From Enterobacter chengduensis (lineage in GTDB: Bacteria; Pseudomonadota; Gammaproteobacteria; Enterobacterales; Enterobacteriaceae): a DNA stretch of 64,000 nucleotides. How positions within the stretch are numbered: position 1 is the first letter of the stretch; each line of letters opens with the position of its first letter. Made by a program: the position numbers and the translations under genes. This document shows positions 9,535 through 19,613 of this stretch, one piece after another. The stretch lies in contig NZ_CP043318.1 in NCBI RefSeq assembly GCF_001984825.2, forward strand, positions 4,278,001 through 4,342,000, in the 5' to 3' direction. The notes under the pieces were generated by a model, which saw nothing but the letters and a program-made list of their open reading frames with translations, ran no database searches and was not told the origin of the DNA.

Positions 9535-9571
9535 CCCCTCTCCCCTTTGGGGAGAGGGCTAGGGTGAGGGG
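9535..9571. repeat. REP-A palindromic repeat, copy 2 (inverted)
   Basis: CCCCTCTCCCC, loop, GGGGAGAGGGCTAGGGTGAGGG: the same module as at 2667 but in opposite orientation. It lies at the convergent ends of yghZ and yqhA, preceded by a short REP-B-like scrap (CACCGGGC). Confidence 0.85.
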
Positions 9572-9582
9572 TAAGGTGTACT

Positions 9583-10110
<528 letters not shown>

Positions 10111-10153
10111 TCAATGGCGCTGGCTGTTTGCAAGAGCTCACCAGTAGGGTCAC

Positions 10154-10657
10154 TCACACGTTGTCGGGGTTAACCTCCGGGCGGGCGAACTCCGGCCAGA
10201 CCAGCGCCACCAGCTCCGGATAGGCTTCCAGGCTGAACTCGCGAAAACACTGGCGTAAATTTAATACGTCGAGATCGGAATAAGAGACTTTCTCGCCGTT
10301 GAGGCAGCGCTTTTTGATATTGTCATAATATTTATACACGGCTGAATTCAGGTCGCTACAGCGACGCTGTGCCTCAAATAATCCAGGCGTGTCATTAATT
10401 TCCGACATTTTCATCCGCTTAATTGTCGCGTGTAAAAAGTCGATATATTCATGGTTCACCCGCCAGTACCAGACGGGCGTAACGGAGTTCATCAATACAG
10501 AGAAATGGTCTTCCCCTTCCTCTTTGGTCATGAGTTCCGGTAACGGCGGTTCACTGGTGTCGTTCGACACTTTCGTTTTATTGAACTCCTGCATCAATAA
10601 AAGCACACCAGCGGTCAGAAATAGTAATGTGATGACCGTAAAAAAGATGCTGTTCAT
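10154..10657 (-). CDS. Hypothetical membrane-anchored protein
   Basis: A 167-residue protein with one N-terminal hydrophobic helix (about residues 3-22, IFFTVITLLFLTAGVLLLM) and a soluble, charged remainder. GGAG stands 6 bases before the ATG. The rest (VTPVWYWRVNHEYIDFLHAT, DIKKRCLNGEKVSYSDLDVL) resembles nothing I can name. It is divergent from another pair of unknown genes (10761-11616) and sits between yqhA and exbD, where E. coli carries yghA instead. It is thus probably lineage-specific. Confidence 0.7.
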   Translation of the reverse strand: MNSIFFTVITLLFLTAGVLLLMQEFNKTKVSNDTSEPPLPELMTKEEGEDHFSVLMNSVTPVWYWRVNHEYIDFLHATIKRMKMSEINDTPGLFEAQRRCSDLNSAVYKYYDNIKKRCLNGEKVSYSDLDVLNLRQCFREFSLEAYPELVALVWPEFARPEVNPDNV

Positions 10658-10760
10658 GGGTAGGCTCCATTTTTTTTGATTTTAAATTTGCCTCATGATA
10701 TTGTCAACGAATCTCACGCCTTCACCAACCCCATCCTGTTGAAATTAAAGGAAATTAAAA

Positions 10761-11165
10761 ATGCTGCCCGACTATCTCGTCCCGGCTAAGTACCACATTA
10801 CGCCTGTGGAACAGCAACCGACGGAAGTAGAAAAAGAGGTCAGTTTCACTCAGGGGAAAAGAAAGCTCTCCGATTTTGAGCCTGATATATTAATTGGTGT
10901 TTCCCGTACCGGCAAATCCCGTAATATGTTGCTGGAAGAGCACGATCGCCATATAAAAGACCGCTTATTTCGCGCCATAAAAATTGAGGCCTTCGTTCAC
11001 CTGCTGAATGATCTGCAGGCCGAAGGCGAAATAGATGCCCAGAAACTAAGTCAAATATTGGCCGAAAAAACTAAAGAAATAAACGAAGCGGGCAATGAAA
11101 TTTGGCTTAACTTAATTACGCGCAAAAAAAACAATCCCATTTTTTATAGCCTGGGGGAAGATTAA
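10761..11165 (+). CDS. Hypothetical protein, first of an AT-rich pair
   Basis: A 134-residue soluble protein, MLPDYLVPAKYHITPVEQQP at the start, with no signal peptide or membrane segment. The central region (EEHDRHIKDRLFRAIKIEAF, then LAEKTKEINEAGNEIWL) is predicted mostly helical by eye. AAAGGAAATT precedes the ATG. Base composition is clearly more AT-rich than that of the flanking core genes. The next gene starts 1 base after this stop, so the two are an operon. No family recognised. Confidence 0.7.
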   Translation: MLPDYLVPAKYHITPVEQQPTEVEKEVSFTQGKRKLSDFEPDILIGVSRTGKSRNMLLEEHDRHIKDRLFRAIKIEAFVHLLNDLQAEGEIDAQKLSQILAEKTKEINEAGNEIWLNLITRKKNNPIFYSLGED

Positions 11166-11166
11166 C

Positions 11167-11616
11167 GTGAAAGAAATTAACAATAATGACGTTTATTTGA
11201 CTTTAGATGATAAAAAAAGTGATGAATTTATCTTAAAGCAAAATCTCGATGCGCTACGAAACACAAAAAATGACGAGATGACGCGTATAACGCAAGACCT
11301 GGTATCGATCCCGGCGACGCTGGTGCGGCTGAAATGGCAGAATCGCCGTGAAATTTATCCGCTACAGGTCAAAGAAGAAATTTACGGTGCCGTGATGAAC
11401 GCCATCATCGAACAGCGGCCAGAACTGAAAGAGAAGCTTCTCGGGCGCCTCGAGGCCAACTATCAGTATCTGCTTGCCAGAGAAATCGCCACCCTGCGTC
11501 TGACCCGCAAGCTGTCAGACGGTGAGTACCGCACGTCAAACGTCACCTGCGTTGCGTTTGATGAGGACGCGCTGGCAACCTCCTCTACCGCACCGACGGA
11601 TAACCAAAACCCATAA
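11167..11616 (+). CDS. Hypothetical protein, second of an AT-rich pair
   Basis: A 149-residue soluble protein with a GTG start immediately after the preceding stop (translational coupling). Its sequence is largely helical, with the motif-like stretch KLLGRLEANYQYLLAREIAT and a Ser/Thr-rich C-terminus. The N-terminal third is AT-rich and Lys/Asn-rich, while the C-terminal part has core-like composition. No catalytic motif is visible and I do not recognise the family. It converges with exbD. Confidence 0.68.
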   Translation: MKEINNNDVYLTLDDKKSDEFILKQNLDALRNTKNDEMTRITQDLVSIPATLVRLKWQNRREIYPLQVKEEIYGAVMNAIIEQRPELKEKLLGRLEANYQYLLAREIATLRLTRKLSDGEYRTSNVTCVAFDEDALATSSTAPTDNQNP

Positions 11617-11627
11617 TCCGCCAGGCA

Positions 11628-11655
11628 TAAAAAAAGCCGGCTTTCGCCAGCTTCT
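11628..11655 (-). terminator. Terminator of exbBD
   Basis: Read leftward: GCTGGC, GAAA tetraloop, GCCGGC, then a run of seven T. It begins just after the exbD stop. The GNRA loop and T-run make this a strong intrinsic terminator. Confidence 0.88.
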
Positions 11656-11658
11656 TTA

Positions 11659-12084
11659 TCATTTTGAGGCCGCTTTCTCTTCGCCGACCAGCCCAATCTT
11701 CAGGTACCCCGCCTGATGCAGCGTGTCCATTACCTTCATCATGGTTTCATAATCTACGGTTTTATCCGCACGGAAGAAGACGGTGGTGTCCTTCTTGCCG
11801 CCGGTAAGCTGATCCAGGGCTGGAATAACCGAAGCGTCCGTTACCGGGTCGTTGCCCAGGAACATCGATTTATCGGCTTTCACGGAAAGATAAATAGGCT
11901 TTTCCGGACGCGGCTGCGGCTGGCTCGATGAGGCTGGCAGATTCACCTTCACATCAACCGTCGCCAGCGGCGCGGCCACCATGAAGATAATCAGCAGAAC
12001 CAGCATGACGTCGATAAACGGCGTCACGTTGATCTCATGCATTTCGCCGTTATCGTCCAGATTTTCGTTTAGACGCATCGCCAT
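11659..12084 (-). CDS. exbD: ExbD, TonB energy-transducing subunit
   Basis: A 141-residue inner-membrane protein starting MAMRLNENLDDNGEMHEINV. A single membrane helix (about residues 22-43) contains the essential Asp25 in TPFIDVMLVLL. The periplasmic domain follows, ending GYLKIGLVGEE. Length equals E. coli ExbD and identity is very high. With ExbB it converts proton-motive force into TonB motion to drive siderophore receptors such as the one at 52918. Start chosen at 12084; a longer frame exists but would overlap exbB. Only 4 bases separate it from exbB. Confidence 0.98.
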   Translation of the reverse strand: MAMRLNENLDDNGEMHEINVTPFIDVMLVLLIIFMVAAPLATVDVKVNLPASSSQPQPRPEKPIYLSVKADKSMFLGNDPVTDASVIPALDQLTGGKKDTTVFFRADKTVDYETMMKVMDTLHQAGYLKIGLVGEEKAASK

Positions 12085-12088
12085 AGTA

Positions 12089-12820
12089 TCAACCCACGCG
12101 CAGTTTGGACGCCGCGTGCACCGGCTTAACCGAGCTGGCATTCAGGTCGAGATCGCGGCTTTGCAGCAGCAGGACCTGCGCGGCAACGTCACCGAGCGTC
12201 GCTTTATAGCTGCCAATCATGCGCGCGAAGATGTTGTAGATAACCACCGCCGGGATAGCGGCAACCAGGCCGATTGCCGTCGCCAGCAGCGCTTCTGCGA
12301 TACCCGGCGCCACGACCGCCAGGTTGGTGGTTTGGGTCTGCGCGATACCGATAAAGCTGTTCATGATGCCCCACACCGTACCGAAGAGACCCACGAACGG
12401 TGAGATCGCGCCGATGGTTGCCAGATAACCGTTGCCGCGTCCCATGTGTCGGCCAACGGCCGCGACGCGACGCTCCAGGCGGAAACCGGTACGTTCTTTG
12501 ATGCCTTCGTTATCTTCACTGCCCGCTGAGAGTTCCAGCTCGTTTTGGGCTTCATTCACTAGCAGGGTCGTCAGGCTTTTCGCGTGGAAAGATGAGGTCA
12601 TGTCTGAAGCCTGATCCAGAGAGCGGGCTTCAGCCAGCTGCTGCTGCTCACGCTTGAGGCGACGCTTCTGCGAAAGCAGCTCGGCGCTTTTGCTGAAGAA
12701 GATAGCCCAGGTGACAACGGACGCCAGAATCAGGCCGATCATCACAATCTTAACCACGATGTCAGCATGCTGATACATGCCCCAAACGGAGAGATCCGTC
12801 TGCATCAAATTATTACCCAC
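12089..12820 (-). CDS. exbB: ExbB, proton channel subunit of the TonB motor
   Basis: A 243-residue protein beginning [20 protein letters not shown]. Three membrane helices lie at about residues 17-39, 132-152 and 177-197, with a cytosolic loop between the first two. The [20 protein letters not shown] and [20 protein letters not shown] stretches are near-identical to E. coli ExbB. It forms a pentamer around ExbD. It is the first gene of the exbBD operon, with a Fur box about 60 bases upstream. Confidence 0.98.
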   Translation of the reverse strand: MGNNLMQTDLSVWGMYQHADIVVKIVMIGLILASVVTWAIFFSKSAELLSQKRRLKREQQQLAEARSLDQASDMTSSFHAKSLTTLLVNEAQNELELSAGSEDNEGIKERTGFRLERRVAAVGRHMGRGNGYLATIGAISPFVGLFGTVWGIMNSFIGIAQTQTTNLAVVAPGIAEALLATAIGLVAAIPAVVIYNIFARMIGSYKATLGDVAAQVLLLQSRDLDLNASSVKPVHAASKLRVG

Positions 12821-12880
12821 TCTGTATCTCCAGGACGCAAATCACAAAATCTGAACGTAATAATATCAAAACGCCGTCGA

Positions 12881-12900
12881 ATTGATAGTAGTTCTCATTA
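12881..12900. promoter_or_regulatory. Fur box upstream of exbB
   Basis: ATTGATAGTAGTTCTCATTA: read leftward TAATGAGAACTACTATCAAT, a good match to the GATAATGATAATCATTATC type 19-mer. It lies between exbB and metC and would repress exbBD under iron-replete conditions. Confidence 0.75.
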
Positions 12901-13030
12901 GTATTTGCATGGTGCCGTAATTTTCGCTCACTTTCCTTGCGCTTACGCAGTAAAAATTTCTTATGCGGATTTTTGCTAATATTTTCTGCTTATTCGATAA
13001 GCCTGCGGGTGCAGTTTTTTGCAATCGTGG

Positions 13031-13052
13031 TAGTCTGGACGTCCAGACGTAT
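13031..13052. promoter_or_regulatory. MetJ operator (met boxes) upstream of metC
   Basis: Contains the perfect 16-base palindrome GTCTGGACGTCCAGAC (13033-13048), that is, two adjacent variants of the AGACGTCT met box. It lies 23 bases before the metC start, where MetJ with S-adenosylmethionine would block transcription. Confidence 0.82.
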
Positions 13053-13071
13053 AAAAACAGGGTTAGCGAAC

Positions 13072-14259
13072 ATGACTAAGAAGCATCTTGATACCACGCT
13101 GGTACAGGCAGGACGCAGCAAAAAATATACGCAAGGATCGGTTAACAGCGTGATTCAACGCGCTTCCTCGCTGGTGTTTGACACCGTTGAGGAGAAAAAA
13201 ATCGCCACGCGCAACCGCGCAAAAGGCGGGCTGTTTTATGGCCGTCGCGGCACGCTAACCCATTTTTCTCTGCAGGAAGCGATGTGCGAGCTGGAAGGCG
13301 GCGCAGGCTGCGCGCTGTTCCCGTGCGGGGCGGCGGCGGTCGCCAACACCATTCTGGCGTTTGTGGAACAGGGCGACCATATCCTGATGACCAACACCGC
13401 CTATGAACCCAGCCAGGACTTCTGCACCAAAATCCTCAGCAAGCTCGGCGTGACGACGGGCTGGTTCGACCCGCTGATTGGTGAAGGTATTGCTGAACTT
13501 ATTCAGCCAAACACGCGCATTGTGTTCCTGGAATCGCCGGGGTCGCTCACCATGGAAGTGCACGACGTGCCCGCAATCGTAAAGGCCGTGCGCAGCAAAG
13601 CGCCGGAAGCCATCATCATGATTGACAACACCTGGGCGGCGGGCGTGCTGTTTAAGGCGCTGGAATTCGACATTGATATCTCGATTCAGGCGGCGACGAA
13701 ATACCTGATTGGCCACTCTGACGGCATGATTGGCACGGCGGTCTCCAACGCGCGCTGCTGGGATCGGCTGCGTGAGAATGCCTACCTGATGGGCCAGATG
13801 GTGGATGCCGACACGGCCTACATGACCAGCCGCGGACTCCGCACGCTGGGCGTTCGCCTGCGTCAGCACCATGAAAGCAGCCTGAAGGTGGCGGAGTGGC
13901 TGGCGCAGCATCCGCAGGTTGAGCGCGTGAATCACCCCGCGTTACCGGGCAGCAAAGGGCACGAATTCTGGCAGCGTGACTTTACGGGCTGCAGCGGGTT
14001 GTTCTCGTTCGTGCTGAAAAAACGGCTGAATAACGACGAGCTGGCGAGCTATCTGGATAATTTTACCCTTTTCAGCATGGCCTACTCCTGGGGCGGTTTT
14101 GAATCCCTGATTCTGCCCAACCAGCCGGAACAGGTTGCGGCTTTGCGCCCCGGCGGCGAGGTGGACTTTACCGGCACCCTGATTCGACTGCATATCGGTT
14201 TAGAAAATGTTGACGATTTAATTGCGGATTTGTCAGCAGGGTTTGAACGTATCGTGTAG
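13072..14259 (+). CDS. metC: MetC, cystathionine beta-lyase
   Basis: A 395-residue PLP enzyme that cleaves cystathionine to homocysteine, pyruvate and ammonia in methionine synthesis. The Schiff-base lysine is Lys210 in [25 protein letters not shown] and [20 protein letters not shown] are family landmarks. The start at 13072 matches the E. coli length of 395. Upstream in-frame codons overlap the met boxes and are rejected. It is divergent from exbB. A roughly 140-base gap separates it from yghB. Confidence 0.97.
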   Translation: MTKKHLDTTLVQAGRSKKYTQGSVNSVIQRASSLVFDTVEEKKIATRNRAKGGLFYGRRGTLTHFSLQEAMCELEGGAGCALFPCGAAAVANTILAFVEQGDHILMTNTAYEPSQDFCTKILSKLGVTTGWFDPLIGEGIAELIQPNTRIVFLESPGSLTMEVHDVPAIVKAVRSKAPEAIIMIDNTWAAGVLFKALEFDIDISIQAATKYLIGHSDGMIGTAVSNARCWDRLRENAYLMGQMVDADTAYMTSRGLRTLGVRLRQHHESSLKVAEWLAQHPQVERVNHPALPGSKGHEFWQRDFTGCSGLFSFVLKKRLNNDELASYLDNFTLFSMAYSWGGFESLILPNQPEQVAALRPGGEVDFTGTLIRLHIGLENVDDLIADLSAGFERIV

Positions 14260-14401
14260 AGTGCAGGCTGAAATGTACTCTCTGGACGCTTTTGTGAACA
14301 CCGCAAGCAGAAAAGTCTGTATGAGTTGCGCCCGGGATCAAACCCAACGGGCGAATTAGGGAGTACAATAGCTTCATATCTGCTGTTCCACAGGAAAGTC
14401 C

Positions 14402-15061
14402 ATGGCTGTTATTCAAGATATTATCGCGGCGCTCTGGCAACACGACTTTGCCGCGCTGGCGGATCCTCACGTCGTCGGTATCGTCTATCTGGTGATGTTC
14501 GCAACGCTGTTTCTGGAAAATGGATTACTGCCAGCCTCTTTTTTACCCGGTGACAGCCTCCTTTTACTTGCCGGGGCGTTAATCGGGAAAGGCGTCATGG
14601 ACTTCACGCCCACGATGGTGATTCTCACCTCCGCCGCCAGCCTCGGCTGCTGGCTGAGCTATCTGCAGGGCCGCTGGCTGGGAAATACCCGCGTCGTGAA
14701 GGGCTGGCTGGCGCAGTTACCGCATAAATACCATCAGCGTGCGACCTGCATGTTCGACCGACACGGCCTGCTGGCACTGCTGGCGGGGCGTTTCCTCGCG
14801 TTCGTTCGCACTCTTCTGCCGACGATGGCGGGCATTTCCGGCCTGTCGAACCGCCGCTTCCAGTTCTTTAACTGGCTGAGCGCCCTGCTGTGGGTTGGCG
14901 TGGTAACAACGCTCGGCTACGCGCTGAATATGATCCCCTTTGTGAAACACCACGAAGATCAGGTGATGACCTTCCTGATGGTGCTGCCGATGTTCCTGCT
15001 GGTGGCGGGTCTGGTGGGAACCATTGCGGTGGTGATTAAGAAGAAGTACTGCAGCGCGTGA
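14402..15061 (+). CDS. yghB: YghB, DedA-family membrane protein
   Basis: A 219-residue polytopic membrane protein of the DedA/SNARE-associated family. [22 protein letters not shown] and the [18 protein letters not shown] motif (with the conserved Phe-x-Arg around residue 135) are diagnostic. About five hydrophobic segments are seen. In E. coli, YghB and YqjA are redundant proteins needed for proton-motive-force balance and cell division, probably through lipid flipping. Length equals the E. coli protein. It is convergent with yqhC. Confidence 0.96.
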   Translation: MAVIQDIIAALWQHDFAALADPHVVGIVYLVMFATLFLENGLLPASFLPGDSLLLLAGALIGKGVMDFTPTMVILTSAASLGCWLSYLQGRWLGNTRVVKGWLAQLPHKYHQRATCMFDRHGLLALLAGRFLAFVRTLLPTMAGISGLSNRRFQFFNWLSALLWVGVVTTLGYALNMIPFVKHHEDQVMTFLMVLPMFLLVAGLVGTIAVVIKKKYCSA

Positions 15062-15062
15062 T

Positions 15063-15098
15063 CCCCTCACCCTGACCCTCTCCCCATAGGGGAGAGGG
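15063..15098. repeat. REP-A palindromic repeat, copy 3
   Basis: CCCCTCACCCTGACCCTCTC, then CCCATAGGGGAGAGGG, immediately after the yghB stop and before the yqhC stop (convergent ends). Confidence 0.88.
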
Positions 15099-15106
15099 AA
15101 AAAAGC

Positions 15107-16006
15107 CTAAGCTCCCTGCATCGTTCTGATACGTGACGCATCCTCTCCCGGCGTAACGCCGAAATAGCGCTTAAACTCCCGACTGAACTGCGAGGCACTT
15201 TCGTAGCCCACCCGCATCGCCGCCGCGCTGGCCTTCATGCCGTCGTGGATCATCAGCATCCGCGCCTTGTGCAGCCGGTAGGTTTTGAGGTACTGCAGCG
15301 GCGAGGTGCTGGTCACCGACTTAAAATTATGGTGAAACGCCGAGACGCTCATGTTCGCTTCCGCCGCCAGCTGGTCGACGCTGAGGTTTTCAGTGTACTG
15401 GCTTTCGATACGCTTGAGCACGCGGCTTATCAGGCTGAAGTGGGTCTGACGGCTCACCAGGGCCAGCAGCGCCCCGCCGCCCGGCCCCAGCAGCACGTGG
15501 TAGAGAATTTCGCGGACGATCTGCTTGCCGAGAATGCGCGCGTCCAGCGGCCTCTCCATTACGTCCAGCAGACGCTCGATGGCGCAGAGGATCTCTTCCG
15601 ACAGCGTCGCCGAGTTGATTCCGCTCGACGCCATCGACGGCTGGAAGAGTTCATCTTCGCCAATCTCCATCAGCAGCTCCTGAAGCTGGAGGATGTCGAC
15701 GTTGACGCGAATTCCCGCCAGCGGAACGACCTCTGTCGCGAAAGTTTCACATTCAAAGGGTAAAGGTACTGTCAGGAGCAGATATTCATTGGTGTCGTAG
15801 CGGAACACGCGCTCGTTGATATAGCCAATTTTATGGCCCGAGAAGAGAAAAACGATCCCCGGCTGGTACATAACCGGCGTGCGCGTCCCGGGCTGCGTGC
15901 CGTAGAGCAGGCGAATGTCCGGCAGCAGATCGCCTGCACGATTTTCATTATCTATCAATCTCTTAATCTGCGCAGTGAGCTGCTGGCAGATAGCCTCACG
16001 GTTCAT
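15107..16006 (-). CDS. yqhC: YqhC, AraC-family activator of yqhD-dkgA
   Basis: A 299-residue regulator. The N-terminal AraC_N-type domain (about residues 20-180) is followed by two helix-turn-helix motifs near the C-terminus: [20 protein letters not shown] and [20 protein letters not shown], followed by FGVTPGE. E. coli YqhC senses aldehydes such as glyoxal and activates yqhD and dkgA. Here it is likewise divergent from yqhD. Two cysteines lie within the sensing region around residues 80 and 135. Confidence 0.95.
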   Translation of the reverse strand: MNREAICQQLTAQIKRLIDNENRAGDLLPDIRLLYGTQPGTRTPVMYQPGIVFLFSGHKIGYINERVFRYDTNEYLLLTVPLPFECETFATEVVPLAGIRVNVDILQLQELLMEIGEDELFQPSMASSGINSATLSEEILCAIERLLDVMERPLDARILGKQIVREILYHVLLGPGGGALLALVSRQTHFSLISRVLKRIESQYTENLSVDQLAAEANMSVSAFHHNFKSVTSTSPLQYLKTYRLHKARMLMIHDGMKASAAAMRVGYESASQFSREFKRYFGVTPGEDASRIRTMQGA

Positions 16007-16201
16007 CTTGCGTTACTCCGGGTACGGTTTTCGACGTTAACAGTGTGCGTGCTTTTCCGCGCTTTCTCCAGCGCTCTGTAGAAATGGGCAAGACATCGGC
16101 AGGAATGTGCATTGAGGGCATAGCCCCGGACCGCCACAATGTGCAGCATCAGGTAGCCATCAGTGCCGCCACGGTTTTTCACCCACTTAAGGGAACGAGC
16201 A

Positions 16202-17365
16202 ATGAACAACTTTAATCTTCACACCCCCACCCGCATTCTGTTTGGTAAAGACGCTATCGCTGACCTGCGCGCGCAGATCCCCGCTGACGCCCGCGTGCTG
16301 ATCACCTACGGTGGCGGAAGCGTGAAAAAAACCGGCGTGCTGGATCAGGTTTACAGCGCCCTGGACGGTCTGGACGTGCGCGAGTTCGGCGGCATCGAGC
16401 CAAACCCGTCTTATGAGACGCTAATGAATGCGGTGAAAATCGCCCGCGAAGACAACATCACCTTCCTGCTGGCGGTCGGCGGCGGTTCCGTGCTGGACGG
16501 CACCAAATTCATCGCGGCTGCAGCGCACTACGCTGACGGCATCGATCCGTGGCACATTCTGGAAACCCGCGGCAGCGACATCAAAAGCGCTATCCCAATG
16601 GGCTCCGTGCTGACCCTGCCAGCGACCGGTTCTGAATCCAACAAGGGCGCGGTGATCTCCCGTAAAACCACCGGCGACAAACAGGCCTTCATGAACGAAC
16701 ACGTTCAGCCGGTCTTCGCGGTCCTGGATCCGGTTTACACCTACACTCTCCCTGCGCGTCAGGTGGCGAACGGCGTGGTCGATGCTTTTGTTCATACCGT
16801 TGAGCAGTACGTAACCTACCCGGTAAATGCCAAAATTCAGGATCGCTTCGCGGAAGGCATTCTGCTGACGCTGATTGAAGAAGGTCCGAAGGCGCTGAAA
16901 GAGCCGGAAAATTATGACGTTCGCGCCAACGTCATGTGGGCCGCAACGCAGGCGCTGAACGGCCTGATCGGCGCTGGCGTGCCGCAGGACTGGGCAACCC
17001 ACATGCTGGGCCACGAGCTGACGGCGATGCACGGTCTGGATCACGCCCAGACGCTGGCGGTCGTGCTGCCCGCGCTGTGGAACGAAAAACGGGATACCAA
17101 ACGCGGCAAGCTGCTGCAGTACGCCGAGCGCGTGTGGAATATCACCGAGGGTTCTGACGACGCGCGTATTGACGCGGCTATCGAAGCGACGCGCAGCTTC
17201 TTTGAAAGCCTGGGCGTGCCAACGCGCCTGTCTGGCTATGGTCTGGACGGTAGCTCCATCCCTGCTCTGCTGGCGAAACTCGAAGAGCACGGCATGACCC
17301 AGCTGGGCGAGCACGGCGACATCACGCTGGACGTCAGCCGTCGTATTTACGAGGCGGCACGCTAA
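16202..17365 (+). CDS. yqhD: YqhD, NADPH-dependent aldehyde reductase
   Basis: A 387-residue iron-type alcohol dehydrogenase fold enzyme (zinc-dependent in E. coli) that reduces short and reactive aldehydes. The nucleotide-binding GGGS stretches lie at residues 37-40 and 93-96. Metal ligands Asp194 and His198 are seen in NGVVDAFVHTVEQ, with further His in GHELTAMHGLDHAQ near 267 and 281. Length equals E. coli YqhD. The start at 16202 follows AAGGGAACGAGC. It is followed after 104 bases by dkgA, so the two aldehyde-reductase genes probably form the YqhC regulon as in E. coli. Confidence 0.97.
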   Translation: MNNFNLHTPTRILFGKDAIADLRAQIPADARVLITYGGGSVKKTGVLDQVYSALDGLDVREFGGIEPNPSYETLMNAVKIAREDNITFLLAVGGGSVLDGTKFIAAAAHYADGIDPWHILETRGSDIKSAIPMGSVLTLPATGSESNKGAVISRKTTGDKQAFMNEHVQPVFAVLDPVYTYTLPARQVANGVVDAFVHTVEQYVTYPVNAKIQDRFAEGILLTLIEEGPKALKEPENYDVRANVMWAATQALNGLIGAGVPQDWATHMLGHELTAMHGLDHAQTLAVVLPALWNEKRDTKRGKLLQYAERVWNITEGSDDARIDAAIEATRSFFESLGVPTRLSGYGLDGSSIPALLAKLEEHGMTQLGEHGDITLDVSRRIYEAAR

Positions 17366-17469
17366 GCCTTTTTGCCTCTCGCCTTTCGTTTTTTGACATT
17401 TCGTCCAGACTTAATGCACACCCCATCGCCGGAGGAACCCTCCGGCGATGCGCACCTGAAGGAGGAAAA

Positions 17470-18297
17470 ATGGCAAACCAAACCGTAATCAAGCTGCAGG
17501 ACGGCAACGTGATGCCCCAGCTGGGGCTAGGTGTATGGAAAGCCGGTAACGACGAGGTCGTCTCCGCCATTCATAAAGCCCTGGAAGTCGGCTACCGGTC
17601 GATTGATACCGCCGCCGCGTACAAAAATGAGGACGGCGTGGGTAAGGCACTGGCCAGCGCCGGCGTTCCTCGCGATGAGCTATTCATCACCACGAAGCTG
17701 TGGAATGACGATCAAAAGCGCCCCCGCGAAGCCCTGCAGGAGAGTCTGGAAAAACTCCAGCTCGACTTCGTCGACCTGTATCTGATGCACTGGCCGGTTC
17801 CGGCCATCGACCATTATGTCGAGGCCTGGAAAGGGATGATTGCGCTGCAAAAAGAGGGGCTGGTGAAAAGCATCGGCGTCTGTAACTTCCAGGTGCATCA
17901 CCTGCAGCGGCTGATTGACGAGACCGGCGTCGCGCCCGTCATTAACCAGATCGAGCTGCACCCGCTGATGCAGCAGCGTCAGCTTCACGCCTGGAACGCC
18001 ACGCATAAAATCCAGACCGAGTCCTGGAGCCCGCTGGCGCAGGGCGGTGAAGGGGTATTCGATCAGAAAATTATCCGCGAGCTGGCGGATAAATACGGTA
18101 AAACGCCCGCGCAAATCGTCATTCGCTGGCATCTGGACAACGGCCTGGTCGTCATTCCGAAATCGGTCACGCCATCGCGTATCGCCGAGAACTTCGACGT
18201 CTGGGATTTCCGCCTGGACAAAGATGAGCTGGGTGAGATTGCGAAGCTGGACAAGGGCAAGCGTTTAGGCCCGGATCCGGATCAGTTTGGCGGGTAG
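17470..18297 (+). CDS. dkgA: DkgA, 2,5-diketo-D-gluconate reductase A
   Basis: A 275-residue aldo-keto reductase (AKR5C type) that reduces 2,5-diketo-D-gluconate, methylglyoxal and other aldehydes with NADPH. Catalytic tetrad: Asp46 and Tyr51 (SIDTAAAYKNE), Lys76 (ITTKLWND) and His107 (LYLMHWPVP). The C-terminal VIPKSVTPSRIAEN cofactor loop is present. AAGGAGG lies directly upstream of the ATG. Length equals the E. coli protein. Its 3' side carries REP-A copy 4, into which an IS has jumped. Confidence 0.97.
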   Translation: MANQTVIKLQDGNVMPQLGLGVWKAGNDEVVSAIHKALEVGYRSIDTAAAYKNEDGVGKALASAGVPRDELFITTKLWNDDQKRPREALQESLEKLQLDFVDLYLMHWPVPAIDHYVEAWKGMIALQKEGLVKSIGVCNFQVHHLQRLIDETGVAPVINQIELHPLMQQRQLHAWNATHKIQTESWSPLAQGGEGVFDQKIIRELADKYGKTPAQIVIRWHLDNGLVVIPKSVTPSRIAENFDVWDFRLDKDELGEIAKLDKGKRLGPDPDQFGG

Positions 18298-18299
18298 TT

Positions 18300-18328
18300 T
18301 CCCCTCACCCTAACCCTCTCCCGCAGGG
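18300..18328. repeat. REP-A copy 4, left half, split by an IS
   Basis: CCCCTCACCCTAACCCTCTC then CCGCAGGG. The right half (GGGAGAGGGCCGGGGTGAGG) resumes at 19614 after the IS. Joining the halves and removing one CAGGG rebuilds a full REP-A palindrome. Confidence 0.88.
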
Positions 18329-19613
18329 TGTACGGTCCGGGGACATGGTAGACAGGTGTTCGGGGACATGGTGAACACTTTTTAACATCCTTTACCCATG
18401 GTGATCGACTTTTTCTTCAGGTCGATCACCCCCACTTTCGTGCTGTACCACCACACTTCATAGCAGCCATCCTCCTGCGTCTCCTTCAGCCCCACCCGTT
18501 CTCCCCTGAACGCCTTTCCTGCATTCAGACTGGCTCCCTGTAAGCTCAGCTTCCCGCTGATATCCACTTTCCTGACCAGCACACCTTCATCATATTCCGG
18601 GGGCGTCACGCTGCCGCCGTACTGCCGCGCAGACGGCTGATAGCGTGAGGCCGGGACCGCCATATCCAGCGCCTCGTGCGGGCGTTCAAGGTTATAGACC
18701 GTCCGCCAGTGGTCGAAGGCACGCTGCAGCTCGCCGCTGTCCGCGAACCATTTCCCCTGCAGCACTTCCGCCTTCAGGCTGCGGTGAAAACGCTCCAGCT
18801 TGCCCTGCGTCTGCGGATGATAAGGCCGGGAATGGCCCACCCGGATACCGTGGCGCATCAGCCACAGCTCCAGCGCCGTCCAGGTGCCGGTTGTGTCGCC
18901 CCACGGTGAGCCGTTATCCATCGTCATCCGGTCCGGCAGGCCGTAGCGTTCAAAGACGCTGACCAGCTGTTGCTGCACGGTCTCACGCCGTTCATCGGTA
19001 CAGTGTGTGAGGCACAGGGAAAAACGGGAGTGGTCGTCGAGCAGGGTGAGCGGATGGCAACGGCCGCCGCCAAAGGGGAAGTGCCCCTTAAAATCCATCT
19101 GCCAGAGCCGGTTCGGGGCGTCATGTTCGAACCGTCCGGTGGCCGGAATACCCGGAGCCGTGCCGGGCAGCAGGCCGTGACGGGCCATCAGGTTATGGAC
19201 AGTGCTGAAGGCAGGCATACGGTGTCCCTGGTCTTCCAGCCAGCGCTTAATCTTGCGGGCGCCCCAGCGTTCATGACGCTCATGTGCCATGCGCAGCAGG
19301 GCGGTGACGTCGTCAGACGAGCGGTTGGGGGAATGATGCGGCGTGCGGGGGCGGTCCTGCAGGCCGGGTTCGCCCTCGACAGCCCAGCGCTGAAGCCACT
19401 TGTAGCCGGTAGCAGGTGAAATGCCGAAGCGACGGCAGAGGGAACGGATGTTCGCCCCGTCCTGCGAGGCGAACAAAACAAACTCGGTACGTAATGACAT
19501 GGTATCTCTCGCATCCCACGGCATAAGCGACTCCATAAACGGGTTCTTATGCCTTAGTTGTAAGTGTCTACCATGTCCCCGAACAAGTGTTCACTATGTC
19601 CCCGGACTGTACA
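18329..19613. mobile_element. IS481-family insertion sequence (complete, 1285 bp)
   Basis: Both ends begin TGTAC[GA]GTCCGGGGACAT when read inward, and each end carries a second internal copy of the GGGGACATGGTxxACA motif. The element is flanked by a 5-base direct repeat CAGGG (18324-18328 and 19614-19618), a clean target duplication. One full-length transposase gene occupies nearly the whole length. The target is the loop of a REP-A palindrome between dkgA and ygiQ. Confidence 0.93.
18382..19524 (-). CDS. IS481-family transposase
   Basis: About 380 residues. The N-terminal helix-turn-helix (LCRRFGISPATGYKWLQRWA, about residues 27-50) is followed by an rve-type DDE core. Visible acidic residues are Asp in WQMDFKGHF, Asp in RMTMDNGSPWGD and Glu in KLERFHRSLKAE. 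The start was set at the ATG of MPWDARDTM because GGAG stands 6 bases upstream; a second ATG 12 bases earlier is possible. No frameshift, so the element may be active. It resembles, but is not identical to, the partial IS481 transposase at 63426. Confidence 0.93.
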   Translation of the reverse strand: MPWDARDTMSLRTEFVLFASQDGANIRSLCRRFGISPATGYKWLQRWAVEGEPGLQDRPRTPHHSPNRSSDDVTALLRMAHERHERWGARKIKRWLEDQGHRMPAFSTVHNLMARHGLLPGTAPGIPATGRFEHDAPNRLWQMDFKGHFPFGGGRCHPLTLLDDHSRFSLCLTHCTDERRETVQQQLVSVFERYGLPDRMTMDNGSPWGDTTGTWTALELWLMRHGIRVGHSRPYHPQTQGKLERFHRSLKAEVLQGKWFADSGELQRAFDHWRTVYNLERPHEALDMAVPASRYQPSARQYGGSVTPPEYDEGVLVRKVDISGKLSLQGASLNAGKAFRGERVGLKETQEDGCYEVWWYSTKVGVIDLKKKSITMGKGC

